A stretch of DNA of 6,324 nucleotides, from the NCBI GenBank assembly GCA_937900305.1, contig CALCCV010000260.1:1-6324 (forward strand), in the 5' to 3' direction. Source of the DNA: an uncultured Pseudobdellovibrionaceae bacterium (GTDB taxonomy: Bacteria; Bdellovibrionota; Bdellovibrionia; Bdellovibrionales; Bdellovibrionaceae). Made by a program: the position numbers and the translations under genes. Below the pieces are notes generated by a model. That model was not told where the DNA came from and did not search any database. It saw only the letters and a list, made by a program, of their open reading frames with translations. Each line of letters begins with the position of its first letter. Within the stretch, counting starts at the first letter, position 1. Positions 1-5,729 of the stretch are shown here, one piece after another.

Positions 1-367
1 TCGGTAAAAATTGCCGAACGAGGTACAACAAACCCTTCACGTTCGTATCGATCATGTCTTCCCAATCTTCGACGTGGGCCGCATCCATTTTCTCAACGCC
101 TTTGGCGAGACCGGCATTGTTCACCAAGACAGTGACCGACTCGAGCAAAGTTTTTTGGCTGGCCACCCAAGCTTCGACGGCGGTGCGATCGCGCACGTCC
201 AAACTGGCGAACTGAAAACTGGGGAACTCCTTTTGCAATTGCAGCAGTCGCTCTGTTCTGCGCGCCAAACCATAAACTTGATAGCCACTACGGATCAGTG
301 AGCGGCAAGTCGCCTCGCCAATTCCCGACGAAGCTCCCGTCACAACGGCCATTCCTAGGTGTTTCAT
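1..367 (-). CDS. Short-chain dehydrogenase/reductase, YdfG-like, partial (C-terminus beyond left edge)
   Basis: This is the first 122 codons of a classical short-chain dehydrogenase/reductase, an NAD(P)-dependent cytosolic oxidoreductase; the remainder lies left of the window. The Rossmann nucleotide-binding motif TGASSGIG is at residues 10-17, the structural NNAG motif at 83-86, and the catalytic-tetrad Asn is probably N109 in the DTNVKG context. The paired arginines after the second beta strand (LARR, 34-37) fit an NADP preference. The stretch NNAGLAKG followed by VEDWEDMIDTN resembles E. coli YdfG (3-hydroxy acid/serine dehydrogenase) closely, so a YdfG-type substrate is likely, but the catalytic Tyr/Lys are off the window and specificity is inferred. 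The ATG at 367 is chosen because a TAG stop lies three codons upstream in frame; there is no convincing Shine-Dalgarno sequence. An internal ATG at codon 6 would also keep the Rossmann motif. It is divergent from the EVE/glutaredoxin operon. Confidence 0.93.
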   Translation of the reverse strand, partial: MKHLGMAVVTGASSGIGEATCRSLIRSGYQVYGLARRTERLLQLQKEFPSFQFASLDVRDRTAVEAWVASQKTLLESVTVLVNNAGLAKGVEKMDAAHVEDWEDMIDTNVKGLLYLVRQFLP

Positions 368-373
368 AGGCAG

Positions 374-403
374 ACACTACTCGCCCCTGGCGAGATTGTC
401 CAA
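374..403 (-). promoter_or_regulatory. Possible promoter of the short-chain dehydrogenase with a palindrome in its spacer
   Basis: Read on the minus strand, TTGGAC (398-403) and TAGTGT (374-379) are separated by 18 bases and resemble a sigma70 -35/-10 pair, with a good -35 and a poor -10. A perfect inverted repeat CTCGCC-CCT-GGCGAG (380-394) lies inside the spacer and abuts the -10, a typical place for a repressor operator. The predicted transcript start falls on or next to the ATG at 367, so the message would be nearly leaderless, which fits the lack of a ribosome binding site. The promoter call is an inference from a weak consensus match. Confidence 0.3.
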
Positions 404-437
404 ATCACAGACGGCGGGGGCGCAGTGCATCTTCACG

Positions 438-471
438 CGAGGCCTCGAGCCAAGGATTGGCGAGCCCGAGG
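438..471. repeat. Short palindromes in the divergent spacer
   Basis: Two further perfect short inverted repeats lie upstream of the EVE gene: the 10-bp palindrome CGAGGCCTCG at 438-447, and GCCAA-GGA-TTGGC at 449-461. The second is flanked by outer arms CCTCG (443-447) and CGAGG (467-471). They may be regulator binding sites or a structured leader. Palindromes this short can also arise by chance. Confidence 0.3.
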
Positions 472-491
472 GAGTCGTGTACAAAGGATGA

Positions 492-965
492 ATGCGACAC
501 TGGTTGATGAAATCCGAACCCGAAGAGTTTTCCATCGATGATCTCCGCAAAATCGGCACGAGTCCGTGGGAGGGCGTGCGCAATTATCAGGCGAGAAACT
601 TCATGGTTCAAGACATGAAGCCAGGCGATTTGATCTTGTTTTATCACAGCAATGCCGAGCCCACCGGAGTGGCAGGACTTGCGAAGGTGGCCTCGGAACC
701 CATCGTAGATCCCACTCAGTTTGACAAAAAGTCGGATTATCACGACCCAAAATCCAAAAAAGAGGAGCCGCGCTGGCGCTGCGTGAAAGTCAGTTACGTG
801 GACCATTTTGAAAACTTTGTGACCTTGGCGGAGATGCGAGAAGAGGCTCCGTTAAAAAAGATGTTGCTTTTGCAAAAAGGTCAGCGATTGAGTGTTCAGC
901 CAGTTCGGCCCAAAGAGTTCGCCCACATTTTAAAAATGGGCCAACCAAAGAAAGGAACTCCATGA
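492..965 (+). CDS. EVE domain-containing protein (thymocyte nuclear protein 1 family)
   Basis: A 157-residue single-domain protein of the EVE family, a PUA-like fold related to YTH domains. Family members bind nucleic acid carrying modified bases; the bacterial physiological role is not settled. The hallmarks are all present: WLMKSEP at residues 4-10, GVRNYQARN at 28-36, GDLILFYHSN at 45-54, then EPTGVAGLAKV, and RLSVQPV near 132-138. The length is that of a complete family member. The ATG at 492 gives the canonical N-terminus, with an AAGGA ribosome binding site just upstream (484-488). Spacing is short, so the ATG five codons later is a less likely alternative. It is the first gene of an operon: its stop overlaps the glutaredoxin start in ATGA. 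No restriction or modification gene is visible nearby, so a link to modified DNA is family knowledge only. Confidence 0.93.
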   Translation: MRHWLMKSEPEEFSIDDLRKIGTSPWEGVRNYQARNFMVQDMKPGDLILFYHSNAEPTGVAGLAKVASEPIVDPTQFDKKSDYHDPKSKKEEPRWRCVKVSYVDHFENFVTLAEMREEAPLKKMLLLQKGQRLSVQPVRPKEFAHILKMGQPKKGTP

Positions 966-1228
966 CCTCCTCATCTGCTCAAAAAGTGAAAATTTACACC
1001 AAAGATCCTTGCCCCTATTGTGTGCGAGCAATTCAGCTTTTGGAAAATCTCGAAATTGCCTACGAAGAGATCGATCTCACTGATAAAGAGGAAGAAATTG
1101 ATCGCATCAAAAGGGAAACAGGCTGGCGAACCGTTCCGATCATCTTGATCAATGACAAAGTGATCGGCGGATACACAGATCTGAAAGCCCTCCAAGATTC
1201 GGGCGAGTTGGCCAAACTACTTTCTTAA
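962..1228 (+). CDS. grxC: Glutaredoxin (dithiol, GrxC-type)
   Basis: An 88-residue class I glutaredoxin, a small cytosolic thiol-disulfide oxidoreductase that reduces protein and mixed glutathione disulfides using GSH. The dithiol active site is C17-P-Y-C20. The cis-proline motif TVP at residues 57-59 and the glutathione-binding GG-Y-x-D element at 69-73 are both present, so the protein should be active. Its length is about that of E. coli Grx3, which it resembles in IYTKxxCPYC and VIGGYTDLKAL. The ATG overlaps the TGA of the EVE gene (ATGA), and an AAAGGAA ribosome binding site (951-957) sits a few bases upstream, inside the EVE gene, suggesting translational coupling. The gene faces the next one convergently across a 52-base gap with no strong terminator. 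The gene symbol follows similarity to Grx3. Confidence 0.93.
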   Translation: MTSSSAQKVKIYTKDPCPYCVRAIQLLENLEIAYEEIDLTDKEEEIDRIKRETGWRTVPIILINDKVIGGYTDLKALQDSGELAKLLS

Positions 1229-1280
1229 AACATATTTTTTGATCAAAGCCTTATTTAGGCGCTCAAGTTGTTCGGGGTTT

Positions 1281-2933
1281 TCAGATCTTTGAATCAAGCC
1301 TCGAACAGTCGATTTCGACTTCCAAAGCCCACTCAAGTATCTGACAAACATGTTTGAACTCGAGATACGGGTGGGCCAATATCAATCTCAAAAAGGGGCC
1401 TTGCTCGTTGGTAGAATAATTCACCATCGCAAGATTTTTTTTCTTCAAAGAGACGCGAACGATTTGTGACCAGGAAGCCTCTGAAATTTCTGATCGCGGC
1501 GGTTGGACTCGAACACAGACATTCAAAAACTCGGGATCAGCCACGAGCTTCAACCGTGGCTGAGTCTGAATCCACAGTCGAGTTTGCTCTTGAATATCGA
1601 GCAAGCGATCGACGAATTGGCCAAGGCCCTCTGTTCCCAGGCTCTTCCAAATTGTCCAAAAGCTGACGGCATCGGCTTTGCGACCGCATTGCCATGACAT
1701 TTTGCCACGATCAACCTCCTCACCAGGATGAAAAAGATAGTCACCACCCGAGACGTCGTTGGCTTCGAGCAATAAACCGGGATAGCGATTTAAAAAAAAG
1801 CTGCACGTGAGACTTGCGCCAAAGAGTTTGTGGGCATCAAAAGTCAAAGAATCTGCCAATTCAACACCGCGAAAGTGATCTCTGATTTTTTTGGAAAACA
1901 GGGCGGGACCACCCCAGGCGGCATCCACGTGCAGCCACAGGGAGTGAGTTTTGCAGACTGCAGAGATCTGATCGATCGGATCAAAAGCGCCTAGCACGGT
2001 GGTGCCTGACGTTGCGGCCACCATCAGCGGAGTTTCGCCGAGGGCCAAGTGCTCACGAATCATTTGCGCAAGAGCTTGCGGCTTCATTCGCCCACGATCA
2101 TCCACAGGAACCGCGGCGAGACTGTCTGTACCCAAACCCAAAGCCAAGCAGGCCTTCTTAAAAGAGTAGTGGGCTTCGCCTGAAACATAGATCTTAAATT
2201 TTTGGCCCGACAAGCCTTGGTGTTTTATTTCTGGCGAAAAGCGATGTCGAGCGCAGTGAATGGCCATGAAATTCGCAGCACTTCCGCCGGGCACACTCAC
2301 ACCGTCGCGCTGACCTTCTGGCCAACCAATCACTCTCCCAACAGTTTGAATCACTTCTGACTCGATCGCCGAAAAAGTGGGACTCGCTTCGTGCGTGGCA
2401 AGTGTGGTTTTTGTTTGCGAAATCAGATCTTCGGCCAACAGCATCTGAGGTAAAATTCCAGAAAAGAGTTGATTCATGAAATACGGCGAGTGGGTAGAAA
2501 TGGAGTGCAACCGAATTTGACTTAAAATTTTCTTCAACGAATCCAAGCCAGTGGGGCCAGAGAGCGCGAGATCGTTTCGCAAATCTTTGAGTGACTGAAT
2601 TTGAAATGTTCCAGCCCCTGAGAGCTCGTTCAACTTCGGCGTATACACATGCACAGTTCGCCCGATCGCACTCAGACAGGACATTTCGTGTTTAGCTCCT
2701 ACCGGAGTCGACAGGACCTGACCGACTTCCAATCGCTGAATTTCCCGTTTCATCCCAAGATCCAACGTGTTTTCAAACAAGCCTTCTTCAATCAAGACGA
2801 AACATTGACTCCAACCGTGATCATGGGGCGGTGAACGACTGGCCAATTGCCATTCGATCGAAACAACTTCAAACGCTTCAGTGTGAAAAAGAACTGTGCG
2901 TCCCAGATTCGAATTCTGCAGTGAGCTTGCCAT
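1281..2933 (-). CDS. Fused cysteine dioxygenase-like cupin and cysteine sulfinate decarboxylase-like PLP enzyme
   Basis: About 550 residues carrying two enzymes. Residues 1-110 are a shortened cysteine dioxygenase cupin: HDH (H37, H39) and H82 fit the three-His iron site. C44 and Y97 fit the Cys-Tyr cross-link pair of animal dioxygenases, and R12 may match the substrate-carboxylate Arg. The first ~45 residues of a full dioxygenase are missing. Residues ~115-540 are a complete group II PLP decarboxylase. PLP lysine is K369 (DAHK), the ring-stacking His is H255 (SGEAHYS), and the pyridine-binding Asp is D337 (HVDAAWGG). NQLFSG, GLGTDS, SGTTVLGAFDP and PEFLNVC match cysteine sulfinate/glutamate decarboxylases. 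Phe in NQLFSG (F157) is the residue I recall for cysteine sulfinate decarboxylase, where glutamate decarboxylase has Ser. Predicted route: cysteine to cysteine sulfinate to hypotaurine, in the cytosol. The ATG at 2933 is preferred; a TTG at 2948 adds five residues. Function is inferred from motifs; the decarboxylase substrate could instead be glutamate or aspartate. Confidence 0.88.
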   Translation of the reverse strand: MASSLQNSNLGRTVLFHTEAFEVVSIEWQLASRSPPHDHGWSQCFVLIEEGLFENTLDLGMKREIQRLEVGQVLSTPVGAKHEMSCLSAIGRTVHVYTPKLNELSGAGTFQIQSLKDLRNDLALSGPTGLDSLKKILSQIRLHSISTHSPYFMNQLFSGILPQMLLAEDLISQTKTTLATHEASPTFSAIESEVIQTVGRVIGWPEGQRDGVSVPGGSAANFMAIHCARHRFSPEIKHQGLSGQKFKIYVSGEAHYSFKKACLALGLGTDSLAAVPVDDRGRMKPQALAQMIREHLALGETPLMVAATSGTTVLGAFDPIDQISAVCKTHSLWLHVDAAWGGPALFSKKIRDHFRGVELADSLTFDAHKLFGASLTCSFFLNRYPGLLLEANDVSGGDYLFHPGEEVDRGKMSWQCGRKADAVSFWTIWKSLGTEGLGQFVDRLLDIQEQTRLWIQTQPRLKLVADPEFLNVCVRVQPPRSEISEASWSQIVRVSLKKKNLAMVNYSTNEQGPFLRLILAHPYLEFKHVCQILEWALEVEIDCSRLDSKI

Positions 2934-3001
2934 AGTGCCTGCTTTCAAAATTTTCCAGTGTCTTCACGTTGAATCCACAAGACGACAGCCTAACAAAAAT
3001 G

Positions 3002-3030
3002 ATTATTGGTGGAAATACACTCACCGTCTA
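3002..3030 (-). promoter_or_regulatory. Probable promoter of the dioxygenase-decarboxylase fusion gene
   Basis: On the minus strand TAGACG (3025-3030) and AATAAT (3002-3007) form a sigma70-like pair with a 17-base spacer, matching the consensus at four of six and five of six positions. Transcription would begin near 2995, leaving a leader of about 60 bases before the ATG at 2933. It is the best consensus match I found in this divergent spacer. Assignment rests on sequence alone. Confidence 0.4.
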
Positions 3031-3055
3031 GGGGCCTTCTGTTTTTAAAAATGTC

Positions 3056-3093
3056 TCATTTTAGGGCAAGCCGTCGGAGCTGCTCTAAAATGA
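3056..3093. repeat. Interrupted inverted repeat upstream of the VTT/ATP-grasp gene
   Basis: The arms TCATTTTAG (3056-3064) and CTAAAATGA (3085-3093) are perfectly complementary. The pairing continues inward through a G-U pair and three more base pairs, giving a 13-bp RNA stem with a 12-base loop that itself contains CCG-T-CGG. It lies 43 bases before the ATG at 3137 and its right arm includes TAAAAT, a -10-like hexamer for the plus-strand gene. It could be a two-site operator or a 5' leader hairpin. No T-run follows on the plus strand, so it is not a terminator in that direction. A TTTTTAAAAA palindrome (3042-3051) lies just to its left. Confidence 0.5.
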
Positions 3094-3136
3094 AGTCTTC
3101 ACAAAGAGAGTGAGATGGTGTGATGTCAGGAAAATC

Positions 3137-4717
3137 ATGAGTGGATACTTTTGGTCGATTTTTTTTGGATCCTTCGTTCTTGAAGATGTGGCGCTAATTT
3201 CGGCCATTGCCTTGATGAACGAAAACAAACTGAGTTTTACGGCGGCCTTCATTGCCGGATTTCTAGGTATCTGCATCGGCGACCTCGGTCTGTACGCCAT
3301 CGGATACCTTGGCTCGCGTTTTGGTTTGGAACAGCGCTTTCAAATTTTCAAGAAACATCGCTTGGCCATTGCCAAATTCAAAGAGTCCCAAGCGATGAGT
3401 GTCTCGATTTTTATTTCTCGAGCAATTCCAGGCACTCGTATTCCCACCTATGTCGCCTCAGGATTTTTTCGGTATTCTTTATGGAAATTCATTTGGTTGA
3501 CAATTGTCAGCGTCGCCCTTTGGGTCTGGGCCGCTTTGCTGGGAGGCAGGTCTTTGCAACAGGCCTTTATGACTCATTGGCTTTTAGGTCTCGCTCTCTG
3601 TTTGGTCTGCTTCCAAATTTTAAAATTTATCATTCCTAGATTGTCAGATCGATGGCTGCGAAAATCGCTTCGCCACTCGTGGCGCCAATGGTTGCACTTT
3701 GAATTTTGGCCGGCACTGCTGTTCTATTTGCCCATCGTTCCGCTGTACATATATCTATCCTTGAAACACCGAAGCTTTTTCATGCCGTTCTATGCAAATC
3801 CTCACCTCTGCAACGGTGGTTTGATTGGCGAATCGAAGTGGGACTTTTTGCACCACTTGGATCCGACCGCCCCCTCCACTCTGCGAGCTTTGCGTCTCGA
3901 TCCAGATTTAGACTTCCTAACCGTTCGAGAAAAAATCGACACCGCAAACTTCAACTTCCCGTTCATCATCAAACCCGATGTCGGTCAGCGCGGGTTTGGA
4001 GTGCGAATCATTCGCAATGATTTCGATTTGACCGAATACTTACTCCTCAGCCACTTTCCGATGATTCTGCAAGAGCTGAGTCTGTTGCCCAACGAAGCCG
4101 GAGTGTTTTACATTCGCCCGCCCCACGCAAAACAGGGGCACCTCTTTTCAATCACCGACAAAAAATTTCCCACCGTCGTCGGTGATGGCCAAAGCAAACT
4201 GGGGGACTTAATTCTAAAAGATCTCCGGGCCCGAATCATCGCCTCAGTCTATTTTTCGCGCTTGAAAGACACATTGGACACCATTCCCGAAAGTGGTCAG
4301 ATCATTCCCCTCTCTGAGTGTGGCAATCATTGCCAGGGCGCGATTTTTGAAAACGGCCAGGATCTCAAATCCCCCGAGCTTCTCAGAGCCATCGAAGCCA
4401 TCGCCCAAAAAATCCCAGATTTCTATTTCGGTCGCTTCGATCTCCGCTACAAATCTCGGGAAACGTTAATGGCCGGCAAGGATTTCGAAATCGTCGAAAT
4501 CAATGGCGCCGGTTCCGAGGCCACCCACATCTGGGACAAAAACACGTCGCTTTGGCAAGCCTACAAAACCCTAGGCAACCAATGGTCAACCCTCTTTCAG
4601 ATCGGCCACGCAGTTCGGGATCAAAATCCCGCAGCCACGAAACTCCATCTCACAGCTTTTTTCAAAGAATGCAGCAAAGTTTTTTTTCGCAAAGAAACAC
4701 TCTCAACGTCGTCTTGA
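3137..4717 (+). CDS. DedA/VTT membrane domain fused to an ATP-grasp carboxylate-amine ligase domain
   Basis: A 526-residue two-domain inner-membrane protein. Residues 1-~165 are a DedA/VTT (SNARE-associated Golgi) domain: acidic pair E16-D17, re-entrant and membrane segments at about 3-27 and 33-57, the family signature SRAIPGTR at 94-101, and helices at about 117-138 and 147-168. Known DedA proteins act in lipid carrier recycling and membrane homeostasis. A further hydrophobic segment (~190-210) leads into an ATP-grasp domain: KPD with ATP lysine K279, glycine loop GQRGFG (283-288), SITDKKFPTVVGDG, GNHCQG, GRFDLR (metal-binding D435) and VEING with E454 and N456. ATP-grasp enzymes join a carboxylate to an amine or thiol through an acyl phosphate. 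The substrate is not evident. Both domains look complete and the catalytic residues are retained. The ATG at 3137 is preferred for its ribosome binding site CAGGA (3127-3131); a GTG at 3110 would add nine residues. I recall this ligase domain elsewhere, sometimes with a VTT domain in front. Confidence 0.88.
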   Translation: MSGYFWSIFFGSFVLEDVALISAIALMNENKLSFTAAFIAGFLGICIGDLGLYAIGYLGSRFGLEQRFQIFKKHRLAIAKFKESQAMSVSIFISRAIPGTRIPTYVASGFFRYSLWKFIWLTIVSVALWVWAALLGGRSLQQAFMTHWLLGLALCLVCFQILKFIIPRLSDRWLRKSLRHSWRQWLHFEFWPALLFYLPIVPLYIYLSLKHRSFFMPFYANPHLCNGGLIGESKWDFLHHLDPTAPSTLRALRLDPDLDFLTVREKIDTANFNFPFIIKPDVGQRGFGVRIIRNDFDLTEYLLLSHFPMILQELSLLPNEAGVFYIRPPHAKQGHLFSITDKKFPTVVGDGQSKLGDLILKDLRARIIASVYFSRLKDTLDTIPESGQIIPLSECGNHCQGAIFENGQDLKSPELLRAIEAIAQKIPDFYFGRFDLRYKSRETLMAGKDFEIVEINGAGSEATHIWDKNTSLWQAYKTLGNQWSTLFQIGHAVRDQNPAATKLHLTAFFKECSKVFFRKETLSTSS

Positions 4718-4719
4718 AG

Positions 4720-5729
4720 GTGACTCAGAAAACCACTGCGACAGAGGAAGTGATCGAATTTTTAGTGAAGCTCGAGCGAAAAAACGCTCTTCCAGCAACA
4801 CAAATCGGCGCCCATGTAGAAAAGATCTTCACTTCCTCACCGGATCATTCAAACTCAATCTTTTCTCACCGCCGTTCAGCTCCACATCCACCACCTGGGA
4901 CGCAAGTCAGCTGGAACAAAACTTGCTATTGCCCGGCCGACTAGGTCGGCGATAGAGACGGATTGGAGCTCGCCAAGCTCATTTTCAGGGCGTCGGAAAT
5001 CGCCGCATCAACTACTGGGTCCTACCAGTCGATCAACCCAAAGGGGCTATTATTATTTCTCCCGGCCAATCTGAGCCAAGTGAGAAGTACGCCGAAGTCC
5101 TCTATGACCTGCGAGATCTTGGTTACACGTTTTTTATTATTGATCATCGAGGGCAAGGTCGTTCGGAACGCCTTCTCGAGGATCCTGTAAAGTCTCACGT
5201 CGAGCATTTTGAGGACTATGTTTTAGATTTCACAAAATTTGTAACACAGGAAGTGAAACCCGAGCCCGGCTCAGGGTTCGCCACATTCAAGAGCACGTTC
5301 ATTCTGGCCCACTCCATGGGTGGCGCGATTGCCGGAGGGTTTTTGAAAGATCATCGAGATGCCGTCGACGGTGTGATGATGTCGGCGCCAATGTTTTGAA
5401 ATCAATCCCGGTTTCGCAGGCACCGTATTGAGCAACCTGGTCGTTTCTTCGCTGGACAAATTGGGTCTCGGAACAAGGTATGCTCGAAAACAGAAGCCCT
5501 TCGATCCGACACTGCCATTTTCTAAAAATATCGTAACCAAAAGTCCTGAGCGCTTTGCAATGAATCTCGAGTTGATGAATCTCTATCCCATACTTCGAAT
5601 TGGTGGCACAACGTCTCGCTGGGTGAAAGAAAGCATGAATTACAAAAACTGGCGGACTTGTTTGCTTCTCCGAATTTGGAATCAGGTTCGGGATGGGAGT
5701 TTGAGGAGTTGATCCTCAGCGGTTTTTAG
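4720..5729 (+). pseudogene. pldB: Lysophospholipase (PldB-like alpha/beta hydrolase) pseudogene
   Basis: Remains of an alpha/beta-hydrolase of the lysophospholipase L2/monoacylglycerol lipase group. The clearest block (4956-5396) contains SPGQSE, YDLRDLGYTFFIIDHRGQGRS and the nucleophile elbow AHSMGG, with the serine codon at 5313-5315. All follow E. coli PldB closely. The reading frame is broken repeatedly: a shift at about 4830-4865; an in-frame TAG at 4953; an extra T in the TTTT run at 5393-5397 (MSAPMF then, one frame on, EINPGFAG); and a lost base near 5637 (RWVKES then ELQKLADLF). The last frame stops at TAG 5727. The C-terminal part with the catalytic Asp and His is absent and IS sequence follows. 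The N-terminal portion (4720-4850, starting at a GTG three bases after the previous stop) looks coding but is not recognisable as PldB, so the 5' limit is uncertain. Not expected to yield a working enzyme. Confidence 0.85.

Noticed and set aside
457..485. TTGGCG and TACAAA with a 17-base spacer as a promoter for the EVE gene
   Set aside because: Transcription would begin at the start codon, yet a Shine-Dalgarno sequence overlaps the -10, so the two signals conflict.
405..806. 133-codon minus-strand open frame opposite the EVE gene
   Set aside because: It is antisense to a gene with clear family motifs and its translation has no recognisable domain.
1246..1262. GCCT-TATTT-AGGC hairpin as a bidirectional terminator between the convergent genes
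   Set aside because: The stem is only four base pairs and no proper T-run follows directly on either strand; too weak to call.
5428..5712. 94-codon frame as an independent gene
   Set aside because: It continues the hydrolase one base out of frame; the sequence before and after matches one PldB-like protein.
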